A DNA stretch of 64,000 bases from Chamaelirium japonicum (taxonomy: Eukaryota; Streptophyta; Magnoliopsida; Liliales; Melanthiaceae). Under the pieces are notes generated by a model that was not told the origin of the DNA, made no database searches, and worked only from the letters and a program-made list of their open reading frames with translations. Positions 11,502 through 24,425 of the stretch are shown piece after piece (positions within the stretch are counted from its first letter, which is position 1; each line of letters begins with the position of its first letter). The position numbers and the translations under genes are program-made. The stretch is taken from positions 47,647,979 through 47,711,978 of the forward strand of contig OX393557.1 of NCBI GenBank assembly GCA_947650365.1, in the 5' to 3' direction.

Positions 11502-13325
11502 ATGGTGAATACACGACCCGTGGATCAGCCAGAGGGAAGCTGCCTGCATCAAGACATTTTGCATCCTACGACCCGCTCAATGAGTCGTAGGTTTGCGACG
11601 AGTCATCATCTGGAACAATAACCCGCTGTAAATCTAAGAAGTTGTCGGTCGGCTGATCGCACCGTTCAGACTCAACCTCGATAATCTCCTTAGCTTGCCG
11701 ACTCGGCTACTCAACGCCTGGTGAAAGCGTATGCTTCACCTGTCGCCGATCCTCAGGTGACGTACCAGATCACGGTGGAGGACTTCCAATTGCTCACCCT
11801 CATGAAGCAAAACGTTGCTCTCATGACAGAGAGAAACTCCCTCCGACGGATCACCGTCAAGGTAGGAGTCAATCTCCCACGGTCAACCACTAGTATCAAT
11901 GACGGAGCAGACATCCGCTAGCTGGTTGACCCATCTCTCGCCCCTTCCCGACGATCCATCATTGACACCCCTGCGATTATCCCTCGAACCCCTCTCGAGA
12001 GAACTCTCGCTTATTCATCCTAGACTGACAATTTTGGAGCGTCTTGACGAGTCTACTCGTCGTCCCGAGCCACTCGGCTCCGGGTTATCCTTTGATCCCT
12101 ATATGAGGGATACTCGGAACGATGATCACCACCCCATAGTCCGACAACATCATAACAATAATCGAGCTCTGGCAGAGCATCGAATGATGAGTGTGACTCT
12201 GACATCCTCGTTGCCTCCTCTCCTTCCAAGATGCCACTCAGACCAACGAGGTGATCGTCGGAACAACCATGCCTCCGAAGGGCCGTTTCACTAGCAAAAT
12301 CTTTGAGCCCCTTTTCCTCAGAGTTAGAGGACTCCAATTCTCCCTAAGTTTAATTATCTGACGAGAGGCCCAATATTACACGTCCTCGACATTAAGCAAG
12401 CATTGACGCCGCATAACCATGACAACAAAGTTCTGTACCGCACCTTTGCGGGCAACTTGGATGACATGTTGCTCAATTAGTATCACCACCTCTAGACGGG
12501 CTCTGTGAGTTGGTTTGAGGATCTGGCAGATCTCTTCATTCAGCTCTATAGATTGAACCTCAAGCCAGAGAAGAAACTAGACTCTCTCTACCGACTTTGC
12601 ATGGGCTCAAATGAAACCCTTCGAGAGTTCACTCGGAAGTTTCGGAATGAGCACACTGCGCTCTCCGAAAGTCACCTCGATGACGAAATACTCAGGTTAG
12701 CATTCCAGAATGCCTTGTGCTATGACCACCATATCTACAACGATCACATCCGCAATCCACTTGCCGCTCTCGGAGCGTTGTTCGATCAGATCCAACGGGA
12801 GATCGAGGTGGAGGATGATCAAATCACGCGCAAGGGGCGTTGAGCTTAAAAGGCGCCCTTCAGACATGGAGTTGGCATGACCAACAGCTTGAGCTCACAA
12901 TGCTCAGGCCAAGAGAGACGGATCCTCTAAGAGGCCAAAACAGTCAGGTGATAGACCCCCTAATCTCGGAGGACCGACTTCACCAATTAGAATTTGCACA
13001 TAAACATCATCCTCGAGCAGATCTAACATTAAGACTTCCTCAAGTGGTCAAACCCTCTCTAACCAGATTTAAAGCACAAGACAAACAAATCGGTCCACTA
13101 CGACTTCCATCGATGCCACAAACACCCAACGATGAAAGGCAAGTCTCTCTCACATCACTTGGAAGACCTCTAGCTGGAGGGACATCTTTAGGAGTTCAAA
13201 GGAGGACAAGGATCCTTTCAGGACCCCCCTTTACAACCAAGGAGAAAGAAGGTTGCAGAATCCGTGATTTCGGGAAACGACGGCGTCAGCTGAAGGGTAA
13301 GCATCCCATCGACCGATCAGAATAG
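11502..13325 (+). pseudogene. Element A gag pseudogene
   Basis: Sequence homologous to the intact gag of element B runs through several frames. The N-terminus (11502-11620) has TRSMS. A helical region (11721-11920) has TYQITVEDFQLL. The capsid core (12505-12843) has LNLKPEKKLDSLYRL, FRNEHTALS and QREIEVEDDQ. The Cys/His segment near 13080-13170 is degraded. Premature stops and frameshifts separate these blocks. No protease or RT follows. A working copy would have encoded the structural Gag protein of virus-like particles. Confidence 0.8.
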
Positions 13326-13468
13326 AAGGCCGTGAATTATTAGTAACTCGAAATATCGCTTATCTAAAATCCACAATGTAATATCTTTCGAGTTATCAAT
13401 AAAATGGCAACTGATCGCCTTCTGTATGCAAGTACTTCTCAAACTCTTGATCAACCAGTGCTTCACCA

Positions 13469-13809
13469 TGTGGGTGCAAATTTTGGCAGAAGTTTACCAA
13501 CTACCACGGGACCCACCAGCCCTGCCTGGTGGGCCCACGAAGACTACCACGGGACCCACCGGCCTTGCCTGGTGGTCCCACGAAGACTACCACGGGACCC
13601 ACCAGCCCTGCCTGGTGGGCCCACGAAGACTACCACGGGACCCACCGGCCCTGCCTGGTGGGCCCACGAAGACTACCACGGGACTCACCGATCCTGCCGG
13701 GTGGGCCCACGAGGACCACCGCGAGATCCACCGGCCCTGCCCAGTAGGCCCACGAGCCTGTAGAATCCCCCAGATACAACAGCAGAAACCGCTATTTACC
13801 CCGGAATTC
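13469..13809 (+). repeat. Element B 5' LTR, first part
   Basis: It starts TGTGGGTGCAAATTTTGGC and holds about six ~43-bp units (GGGACCCACCGGCCC...GGTGGGCCCACGAAG) from 13508 to 13750. It is cut at AATTC (13805-13809) by element C. Confidence 0.92.
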
Positions 13810-16137
13810 TGTTGGAAATAAATCCATGGTAGAGGCCCGCAGCGGAAGCAAAGTGAAGGTCCGAGGACCGTGAGCGGTGTGCGTTACATATCAAAATTTT
13901 CATCAAAACGATCTACATATGCGTGTATGAATCTAGCATGGCAACTACGCGAACCCCTAACGACGATCTAACGCGAAAGAACAATCTAGCATGTATGCAT
14001 GTTCTAATTATGTTAGATCTACTTGTTAGAGATCATACCTGCGTGCGGAATCTTTCACCGCGACAAATTTCTTCTTTGTTGATGGAGACGGGCTACGGAT
14101 CTGCTCGACATAGCTTCGGTGCGACAGCCATAACTTTCTGCTCCGAACTCCAATTGGGATGAAATTTGGACTGCAGGTAGCCAACTTCGAGACGCAACTT
14201 TTGAAACAAGTTTCACGTCGTTTGAACTTCTGTAGCTCCCGGAATCACAGAAACAACGCTGATTTTCTGTGCAGATTCTGAACAGCAAAAGGTTGCGGGA
14301 GACGCCTTCTAGTTCACCCGATCTCACACGATGCACGGCACCTCGTCGATGGATCTCTGAGTGCCTCCATACGACGAGCCTTCTCCTTCTACGAAACACC
14401 ACGCGAGGAAGACGAGTCACCATCCAATGGCGCAAGCGAGGGAGAGAGAGACGAGGGAGAAGATGCGAAGAGAGACGAGGGGCTTCGGTTTCCCCATGGC
14501 TTGCATGGCCGGCCCTAGGGCTTGCCCATGCTACTAATTTCGTGCACCCTCTCTCTCCTTCTCATATATATAGCCGGCCTATCCATATGGATAAGGACAG
14601 TATGGATAAGGATGATTGATTCAAACCTTATCCCTATATATCTCTTCTTTATCTCTATCATTTCCTTGTTTTCGAAAACGGTCAAAACCAGCCCGTTTTC
14701 TGCGCCTCATAACCGGCCCCTTCATCGGAGGCAACAACCTCCCAAAACTAATGGGGCCGGCCTTGACCAGTCTCTCAACACTTAGGGCCGGCCCCCTTAG
14801 TGCATAGTGGCGCATGGTATGACCAAAACGCCCTTATGCCACTAGTTGACCGTTCCTCGTGTACGAGACTTTGCAAGGCACACATAAGTGAAGTGCACCA
14901 GTGATTTCACTATTCTCTGAGGTTCCCGTAGGGTGCCCCTAGTGAAGTCAACTAGTCAACTCGCAACATGTCCCGGTGCATCGCACCCATGTGGCAAAGT
15001 CCACTTATGGCAAGGAATTGCTACATGCGTCTCTGCACTAACCTAGGGTTTCCCCTTAGTGCACACACGTAGCTACGCATCTACCGTGCACTAGTGCGAA
15101 GCACTCACGGAGCGTATGCTTGGACTTCTCGCTTCCTCTAACTACGTTCTGTGTTTCGAGGAGATGGTATAAGAACCATACATAATGTCGATAAGGTGGA
15201 ACCTTCAGGGACCAGGGTTCATGGCTTCCAACTCAGACTCGATCGACACACTACCCGAGTGTACCATCGATCCTCTGAGTCCGAGTTAACCTGCGTAGCC
15301 ACCCAGAGTGCGACGCAGGCTGCACTCCAATCCCCCCGGACTTACTATGTTCTCCCACATACCCCTGCTCTCCGCTTAGTATGGTAAACTCGCTGTCCCT
15401 CCACTGGTGCCATGACGCAACTCGAGCGGTGGAGAATACCGTCAGACTCGAGTGCTCATATGACTCGGTTCCTTCCAGGTTGACCACGTACATCGTACCT
15501 CCGATAACTCTACCGAGTAACCGGATCCGTCACCAGTCGAACTGATGACCACCTGGCCAGGGTTTAATACGACGTAGGTCAGACCAAGGAACGCACCTCC
15601 CGTTAGGGGTGTGGATAGCCTGCAGGAGTGACATGCTGATGCAACGCCAGCCGGGTAACCCAGTACACCGTGGTTTTGGATCACTGCATCCGGATCCTCA
15701 CACATTGGTGCGCCAAAGCACCACACAACTGGTTAGTCCACCAGACATGGCTCCTCAGGGTTTAGGACCGTTTTACCCTAAGTAGAAACACGGTTTAGTG
15801 CACCGGTGTCTGCTCACCGATCTGTGCACCGTGTTGGTTCCGTTCGGCCACAGACAATGTGCCTGGTAATGACCGTGGTGGAGACACCCACGCTCTGTCA
15901 TCCCAACAGCTTAACCTGATAGGGCGACCAACCCTAATCAGAGCTGCGAACGTATTTAGGTTACATGGGATCAGTCCCTTGAGTCTCCCACTCAAGAGGA
16001 TTACCATGTAGCCATGGCTCTCTGTTCTGTAATCAGAACACGTACTAAGGTACGTACCTAGATGCAATCTTATACTATCAACCATACATAGCTAAACTAT
16101 AGGTTTTTACGAGCTATAGACCTCACCAATTCTAACA
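13810..16137 (-). repeat. Element C 3' LTR
   Basis: 2328 bp, matching 21527-23854 base for base apart from a few transitions. Open frames inside it recur in the other LTR and are not taken as genes. In this orientation it is the downstream LTR, preceded by the polypurine tract at 16138-16150. Confidence 0.92.
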
Positions 16138-16150
16138 ATCTCCCACTAGG
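16138..16150 (-). other. Element C polypurine tract
   Basis: Read on the minus strand, CCTAGTGGGAGAT abuts the LTR. This is the expected place for the plus-strand primer. Confidence 0.7.
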
Positions 16151-19100
16151 TCTAACGAGGAATAACGGTGTTGAGCTCTGTAGCTTCTACATGCTACCCA
16201 AAAGCCTTTGCAGGAATTCCCTAATGGAATTGGCAACATTGTCTGTAGATTCCACCTCAGTACCGCTACTTGCATTTCCTCCTATAACTGTCAGATCAAG
16301 TGAAGTTTGTACTTGATGGGTTTCCCCTCACGGTGGTGCTTAGTCTCCTTGGACCTTGCTTACCGCTCTTCTTTTGCAACAACAGATAACTGAGCTTCTG
16401 GTACGCGTCCCAAATTCTCTAAGAACTTCCTAAGCCTTACCACCTGATATACTACCTCGCACGCAACAACGTGCTAAGCATCTATGGTAGAGTCTGTGAT
16501 GCACTCTTGCTTCACACTCTACCAACTACCGCTTCTAATCCCAAGATAAAAATAATCCCTGAAATCGATTTTCTGGTACACACATCTGACACCAAAGTCA
16601 GATCCTGTGTGTCCAATCGATATCAGGACCTGTGAAGTGCAAGCTAACTCACAATCCTTACTTAATGAGGATTTCTGAGTATACCCTTCACATCGGTCCA
16701 GAGATCTGGACCCGGGTTCGACTGAAACCGACCCATCTTCCTGCTGTGCAATAGATATCTAGCCTCGTAAACCGAATCTGGCTAGAATCTTATCTTTATG
16801 CGTAGCCTGTGACAGCAAGAGAATCTTGCTCTGGTTATCTCGAGTTACCTTGATTCCCAGAGCATAACTCGCCTCACTAGGGTCTTTCACATCGAATTGT
16901 GATGACTACAAACCTTTATCGTAAACAATATTCCTACATCATTTTCAATCAGTAGAATATCGTTAACGTAAAGTACTAAATATACCCTTGTAGCTATTTC
17001 ACCTTTCCTGTACCATCTTGGTTTATCCTCATTCTGATCAAATCCGTATGAGCGGATTCCCTTGATCAAAATAGATATTCCAACTTGGATGCTTGCATCA
17101 GTCCATAAATGGATCGTTGCAACTTGCATCCCATATCTTCCTAACCTACTGACACAAAGCCTGGGGCTACTCATCCATATGTCCTTTCCAAATTCCCGTT
17201 AGGGAATAACTGTCTTGACATCCATCAACCAGATCTCCCAACTATAATGGGCTGCGATGGATTAAGAGGATCCGAAATAGACTTAGGCATAGCTACCAGT
17301 GAGATGGTTTTGACATAGTCAATCCCTTCTCTTTTGGCAACTAATCTAGCCACTTAAGTCTTAATCGGGTGCTCTTCTAATACACCTTCTACACCCTGAA
17401 GGGTGATAGTGCTATAAGTGTCAAGACTGTTTCAAGGGACATTGATGCAAATTTGTCTCCATGGTCTTTTGTCAGTAAGAGCTGTCGGAAGCTCCCACTA
17501 CTTCTTCGTAGCTCTAGGGGTCATCCTCCTGAAACTCTGGATTAACTATCAAAGTCTCTCCATAGTATCTTTCAGGAGCTCTGAGGGTCCCACAACGATG
17601 AGGTGGTGGTGGTTCAAAGGAAGCTCCCACTACTTCTTCGTAGCTCTAAGGATCATCCTCCTGAAACTCTGGATTAACTATCAAAGTTTCTCCATAGCAT
17701 CTTTCAGGAGCTCTGATGGTCCCACAACGACGAAGTGGTGGTGGTACAAAAGTGAATTGTTTCTACAATACCTGGTATACTAGTTTCTTGTATCATCTAC
17801 TCCCACTACGTTTTTCAGATGCGCACTCTCTACCAGTACCCAGTAGTTCACCCAGAACTACCTTACCGGCAAACTTATGGTCTATAATATAATCCTGGTC
17901 TAGGTAGATGGTATTCGTAGAAACGATTACCTTCCTAACCTCAAGATCATAAAACAGTCCACCTTATGCCTCCTAAGGGTAACCTACAAACAGATATACC
18001 TGAAACTATATCTCCATCTCATCCCTCTTGTCCTTTTGCACAAGTGCAGGACAACCCTATATCTCGAGACACTATAGTGTCAGCTTTCGCTTAGACCATA
18101 GCTCTCTATAGGTCTGAGGCACTGATTTAGATAAGAGATAGTTTCAGATATAAGCTACTGTTTTAAGGTACAACCCCACCAAAAGGTGGGTAGTACACTT
18201 GGCAATATTCATCATACTACGGACTATGTCAAACAGGGTCCGATTCCTTCTCTCGGAGACTTTATTCTGACGTGTCATCCTTGGAGCATTTAACTGGGAG
18301 CTAATCCCATGCTCCCTCAGGATCCTATGGAACCCATCCGATAGGTTTTTATTTCCTCGATAAGTCGAAGAGACTCCTTCGTCTGGACGCTCTTGGAACC
18401 ATAGACGTCAAAATTAACTAACTCCCATACCTTCATGGCCCTTTTAGTTATTCTGCCGTCCAGATTACACTCATAGGTTAGAAGGATCTCCGATGATTCT
18501 GTGAACAGAAAATCGGCCTTCTTTTACCTCTGAATTTATCTGAGGAAGAATATCTAAATCAGAGGGGTCACAAATGGGATAGCTTCTCCGAAGGATTTAG
18601 ATGAATTTTAGTTAGACGCTACAGCTATCATGAAATCTATTTCCGAATTAGGATTAAATACAAAGAGATTATTCTGATCTATTCCTCTAGTAATGAAGCT
18701 ATCTATTCAGTTTAAGATACACACCAACGGTGCTGTCTAAAACTAAAAATTTCATTTACCAAGGAGGAAACAGAACTACATCTCTAAAGATCAAAATCCG
18801 TGTTTCGGAAAAACTAAGACAATCATATCTAACAGCTTCCGCAGCGGCTTATGGCATCAGTACCTATGTTAGGATTCCTTCACTATAAAGTAGCCTTCTG
18901 CTTTCCTTGAATCTCTGTAGACCCGAAGTCTACATTCCAAGAAGCATAAGAACTGCTACTAGATAGCGACTCAACTCCTAACATCCTGAGGCCATACTCA
19001 ATCTTCAAATACCCCCTATGCTCACCACAGCGGAAATACTTCCGTCCTTGGCGTTACCAGACTTAGGATTCCACACCAGTTTCTGCACTAGAATAGTTTT

Positions 19101-21500
19101 CGATCTCTTATAAGTTATTCCCTTAGGTTCTTCTAAAGAAGACCTAGGTTAAGCACTAAAGGCATTGCCTTTAATCTTGATCTCATCCTTTGTCTCTTGG
19201 AAATCTCCTTAGAAGTTCTGCGTTTATCATCTCTAACTTGTTAAAGCTAAAGTCTCTGATAACGCCTTCGAAGGTTCCAGACAGGGATGCAAGATAGACG
19301 TCTTCCACCACCTCATCATCTGGTACTATGTCTTTGGAATCTAGTTCGATCTGGAACTCAAGGATGTGTTCCCGAACAAGCATTCCCTCTGACATCTTGG
19401 TACCGACAAGTATCTTGGTGGATAAGCGATGAGTCTACTGACTTCGCCTAGCAGATATCTTATGCAAGTAAAACTTTATTAGAGAAGACCCGGCATATCT
19501 CTGACTCGCTTCTAAAGAGTTGTCCGCAAGTCTGCTATAACATAGCACTTGCACATCTCCTTAGACTCTTGCTAGTCGTTATATGCCCTAGTTAGTGCCC
19601 TAGTAATATCTGGACCCATTAGGTCTAATACAGGGATATTTAGATTGCATGCCAATGTACATTTACTACCCTAAGCATAAGCTAAAGATTGCGCTTCCAC
19701 TCTACGTAGTTAGAGACCCGATAACTGGTTCTCTTATGGGATAGCGGATAGGGGAACTATATGGTTGAATGAAAATGAATGCAAGAAAACTTATTTTATG
19801 GATTTTGAAAATAAGCTAATTATATCCAAATGTCAGCGCTACCCTCAAAGCGAAGACACCTCTATGGATTAATTAACCATGTATGTAAGATCTCGGAATC
19901 GACTACACCTGCCCTAGGGGGCATCATGCAGCGTCAATCCGCTTACACGGGCCTTTCCTTGACCCAGTCCAAATCTGCCAACTAAGGGCTTTGATGGACC
20001 ATGGTTATCTTTTGGCCAGTACCACGTGATCACCGTTGTCTTCGCAACGAATACCTCACGTGCACTTAGGATGCTTACCCACGAGCCTAAGCAATTACGA
20101 CACGGGAGTTCATGCGGCCCCCACTAGGGTGGGATAAAAAGCCCTTCTCTCCTGGCCTCGTAATCGCCATATCCTTAGGGAGGTCATTAAGTAATTTGGC
20201 ATGAAAACACACAGCTCCCACCCTAGGGGGTGTGAAGTTATGCATCCCCACCCAAACACAAAACGACTGGCCGTGGAGGCCAGAGGATCTCTAAAAGTCC
20301 TCTCTTACATCCCTTATTAAAGTTGAGGGTTATTTAATGCAAGTATGAGTGTACACTAAGGTCACGACAACCTATACACTAGACCCTGGTCATACCGTGC
20401 TCCCACTAGCATTCAAGCCTTTCGCGAAGCATTAATTGATCTCGGAATATCATAGTCCCTGCCTCAAGTGGATTTCTCCACTCAAGGGTCACATTACATA
20501 TCCCAAGAACATCGATGCTTCGCAAACTTGGCTATCACACTAATGCCCTGGAGCCTAACCTAAGGTCAGACTTAAAGGAAAGGTCTTCCACTACCATGGC
20601 GCCTTGCTTATAAATTTGACGAATGATATCATAGTAGAATTCCAACTCATTCTAGGTTTCGATGCTTGCCAAATAGGCACACCCGACTAATCGGGTGTTG
20701 ACCTAATGGGGGCATAACCAAATGTGAGGAATTCATGCTATCATCAAGGGTCAATTAAATAATAGGCGTCACTAGTGGAATCCTATCCTAATAAGGTCGC
20801 TAGGACCCGAGGGGAAAGGGCATCCCTCTAACACAGATAATCAAATTATCGCATCGGGGTTCTCTACTGAAATATAAAGAACTACTGAAAGAAACAAGCA
20901 CATAACTGAATCAAGTTCAGGGTCCGACCCCTGAACCTGACTGGCACAGCGCAGGCTCTTTGTCTCTTTCGCAAGGCTCCTCGATCCGGTGCAAGCCTCT
21001 GTATACGATCTTCTGACGCTTTCTGCCCTTTGCCGTCAATGTGTACGCTTCGCCGGATCGTCATCATCCTCCAAGGTTCCGCTCATCTTTCCGATAGTGG
21101 ATCTCCACGGAGAGTCCTCCTCTTCAATCTGTAACCGAAAAAGATCTAGTACGCTTCGAGCAAGTGCTCGTTCGTACACAATTTCCTAGAAAGAAAAGGA
21201 AAACAAACCTAGCAAAAGCTTGGGAATCAAGGGTGGTAAATCTTCACCTCTTGCCCGACTATGGCTCTAAAATCTATCCACACACAGAAGAAAAAACATC
21301 CAGACAAAATCGCTAACACGGGGTCCGACCCCCGGTAGCAAGCAATCACATATCCAGAATAATTTTAGAAGTGGCACCCTGCAAGAACGATTCATAGAAC
21401 ATACAAAAAAATATACTATGCATGATCTACTCGTAGAACCCCGATGGCGGCACATACTATTCAAGCGCACATGACGGTTTCATGAAAAACATGAAACACA
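16151..21500 (-). pseudogene. Element C degenerate Copia gag-pol interior
   Basis: Minus-strand fragments are in the expected order. A gag-like piece lies at 19395-19183 (SEGMLVREHILEFQIEL). An integrase fragment near 18240-18275 reads VSERRNRTL. The integrase-RT linker at 17750-17487 has APERYYGET and is duplicated in tandem. An RT fragment around 17174-16887 contains SYGFDQNEDKP and LVLYVNDILLI, where the catalytic YVDD has become YVND. Stops are dense between them. Despite near-identical LTRs the interior cannot encode enzymes, so this lineage must be moved by proteins made elsewhere. Confidence 0.75.
17487..17750. repeat. 132-bp tandem duplication inside element C
   Basis: GGAAGCTCCCACTACTTC begins at 17487 and again at 17619. 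Both copies continue through CTTTCAGGAGCTCTGA and a GGTGGTGGT tail. It covers the linker between integrase and RT. Confidence 0.85.
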
Positions 21501-21512
21501 CACCACTAGCGG

Positions 21513-21524
21513 GCTCTGATACCA
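21513..21524 (-). other. Element C primer-binding site
   Basis: The minus-strand sequence TGGTATCAGAGC lies 2 nt inside the right LTR. It matches the initiator tRNA-Met site used by plant Copia elements and sets the orientation. Confidence 0.9.
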
Positions 21525-21526
21525 AT

Positions 21527-23854
21527 TGTTGGAAATAAATCCATGGTAGAGGCCCGCAGCGGAAGCAAAGTGAAGGTCCGAGGACCGTGAGCGGTGTGCG
21601 TTACATATCAAAATTTTCATCAAAACGATCTACATATGCGTGTATGAATCTAGCATGGCAACTACGCGAACCCCTAACGACGATCTAACGCGAAAGAACA
21701 ATCTAGCATGTATGCATGTTCTAATTATGTTAGATCTACTTGTTAGAGATCATACCTGCGTGCGGAATCTTTCACCGCGACAAATTTCTTCTTTGTTGAT
21801 GGAGACGGGCTACGGATCTGCTCGACATAGCTTCGGTGCGACGGCCATAACTTTCTGCTCCGAACTCCAATTGAGATGAAATTTGGACTGCAGGTAGCCA
21901 ACTTCGAGACGCAACTTTTGAAATAAGTTTCACGTCGTTTGAACTTCTGTAGCTCCCGGAATCACAGAAACAACGCTGATTTTCTGTGCAGATTCTGAAC
22001 AGCAAAAGGTTGCGGGAGACGCCTTCTAGTTCACCCGATCTCACACGATGCACGGCACCTCGTCGATGGATCTCTGAGTGCCTCCATACGACGAGCCTTC
22101 TCCTTCTACGAAACACCACGCGAGGAAGACGAGTCACCATCCAATGGCGCAAGCGAGGGAGAGAGAGACGAGGGAGAAGATGCGAAGAGAGACGAGGGGC
22201 TTCGGTTTCCCCATGGCTTGCATGGCCGGCCCTAGGGCTTGCCCATGCTACTAATTTCGTGCACCCTCTCTCTCCTTCTCATATATATAGCCGGCCTATC
22301 CATATGGATAAGGACAGTATGGATAAGGATGATTGATTCAAACCTTATCCCTATATATCTCTTCTTTATCTCTATCATTTCCTTGTTTTCGAAAACGGTC
22401 AAAACCAGCCCGTTTTCTGCGCCTCATAACCGGCCCCTTCATCGGAGGCAACAACCTCCCAAAACTAATGGGGCCGGCCTTGACCAGTCTCTCAACACTT
22501 AGGGCCGACCCCCTTAGTGCATAGTGGCGCATGGTATGACCAAAACGCCCTTATGCCACTAGTTGACCGTTCCTCGTGTACGAGACTTTGCAAGGCACAC
22601 ATAAGTGAAGTGCACCAGTGATTTCACTATTCTCTGAGGTTCCCGTAGGGTGCCCCTAGTGAAGTCAACTAGTCAACTCGCAACATGTCCCGGTGTATCG
22701 CACCCATGTGGCAAAGTCCACTTATGGCAAGGAATTGCTACATGCGTCTCTGCACTAACCTAGGGTTTCCCCTTAGTGCACACACGTAGCTACACATCTA
22801 CCGTGCACTAGTGCGAAGCACTCACGGAGCGTATGCTTGGACTTCTCGCTTCCTCTAACTACGTTCTGTGTTTCGAGGAGATGGTATAAGAACCATACAT
22901 AATGTCGATAAGGTGGAACCTTCAGGGACCAGGGTTCATGGCTTCCAACTCAGACTCGATCGACACACTACCCGAGTGTACCATCGATCCTCTGAGTCCG
23001 AGTTAACCTGCGTAGCCACCCAGAGTGCGACGCAGGCTGCACTCCAATCCCCCCGGACTTACTATGTTCTCCCACATACCCCTGCTCTCCGCTTAGTATG
23101 GTAAACTCGCTGTCCCTCCACTGGTGCCATGACGCAACTCGAGCGGTGGAGAATACCGTCAGACTCGAGTGCTCATATGACTCGGTTCCTTCCAGGTTGA
23201 CCACGTACATCGTACCTCCGATAACTCTACCGAGTAACCGGATCCGTCACCAGTCGAACTGATGACCACCTGGCCAGGGTTTAATACGACGTAGGTCAGA
23301 CCAAGGAACGCACCTCCCGTTAGGGGTGTGGATAGCCTGCAGGAGTGACATGCTGATGCAACGCCAGCCGGGTAACCCAGTACACCGTGGTTTTGGATCA
23401 CTGCATCCGGATCCTCACACATTGGTGCGCCAAAGCACCACACAACTGGTTAGTCCACCAGACATGGCTCCTCAGGGTTTAGGACCGTTTTACCCTAAGT
23501 AGAAACACGATTTAGTGCACCGGTGTCTGCTTACCGATCTGTGCACCGTGTTGGTTCCGTTCGGCCACAGACAATGTGCCTGGTAATGACCGTGGTGGAG
23601 ACACCCACGCTCTGTCATCCCAACAGCTTAACCTGATAGGGCGACCAACCCTAATCAGAGCTGCGAACGTATTTAGGTTACATGGGATCAGTCCCTTGAG
23701 TCTCCCACTCAAGAGGATTACCATGTAGCCATGGCTCTCTGTTCTGTAATCAGAACACGTACTAAGGTACGTACCTAGATGCAATCTTATACTATCAACC
23801 ATACATAGCTAAACTATAGGTTTTTACGAGCTATAGACCTCACCAATTCTAACA
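21527..23854 (-). repeat. Element C 5' LTR
   Basis: 2328 bp, starting and ending as the other LTR does. All eight differences I see from 13810-16137 are transitions (A/G or C/T). Confidence 0.92.
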
Positions 23855-23859
23855 AATTC

Positions 23860-24270
23860 CTCCCAGAGAAGCCTATAAATAGCAGAGCCTTCGAATGTAA
23901 ATGGATCGAACTCTCAGTTCTAAAACCAGAGCTCTGAGATTTCCAACTTCCCATCTACCATCTCTCTTTGATCTTTTTCTCTCCTTCAAAGAGATCATAG
24001 TGTTTCTAGTGATACTCGGCCTGTCGAGATCACTTCGACATAAGTGTTAGTGAATTCGGGTTGCTCCCTATAGCACGGAGACGTAGGCTTCGGCTGAACT
24101 CCGAGATCACCTCTCTTGTCTACTCTCTGATTGTATATCTCTTTCTATTGACATATCAAAAGGCTTCAACTTCAATCAACAGATCGACCAACGATCTTCG
24201 ACGTCAACTTCAATTTCAATTGACTGGTGCTGCGAAAGTCTTCGGGTCGGCACGAAGATTTTCCCCCACA
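23860..24270 (+). repeat. Element B 5' LTR, second part
   Basis: It continues the B LTR after element C with the TATA motif CTATAAATAGCAG near 23871, the U5 motif ACGGAGACGTAGGCTTCGG near 24074 and the end CCCCCACA. Confidence 0.92.
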
Positions 24271-24272
24271 GT

Positions 24273-24289
24273 TTGGCGCCGTCTGTGGG
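24273..24289 (+). other. Element B primer-binding site
   Basis: TGGCGCCGTCTGTGGGA follows the LTR after 2 nt. The TGGCGCC start fits pairing with a tRNA ending GGCGCCA; the exact tRNA was not determined. Confidence 0.8.
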
Positions 24290-24425
24290 ATCCGATCAAA
24301 AAGTCCAACTCTCCGCTACTACTTGATCGGTTGAACCTACAACCGATCTTGATAGTCAAACTTTCTCGCCCTCTCGGTTGATCAGACAACTGAACGGCAC
24401 TCTCGTTGCACCTTTCGCTCTCTGA

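Larger units (their letters stand above)
13810..23854 (-). mobile_element. Element C: young Copia LTR retrotransposon with decayed interior
   Basis: It is bounded by the 5-bp duplication AATTC (13805-13809 and 23855-23859), and the uninterrupted B LTR near 32840 has a single AATTC. The LTRs are 13810-16137 and 21527-23854, both 2328 bp, with about eight differences by eye. Ends are TGTTGG and CTAACA. The initiator-Met primer-binding site lies next to the right LTR in reverse complement, so the element runs on the minus strand. The 5389-bp interior has no long open frame, only Copia fragments, so it is non-autonomous. Confidence 0.93.

Noticed and set aside
13404..13821. Overlapping open frames with GPTKTTTGPT-type repeats (also at 32334-32919 and 45539-46217)
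   Set aside because: They arise from the ~43-bp LTR minisatellite, which lacks stops in several frames; they recur wherever that LTR occurs.
13923..16085. Several open frames of 60-126 residues, repeated at 21640-23802
   Set aside because: They are identical in both LTRs of element C, have no domain, and are explained by the LTR duplication.
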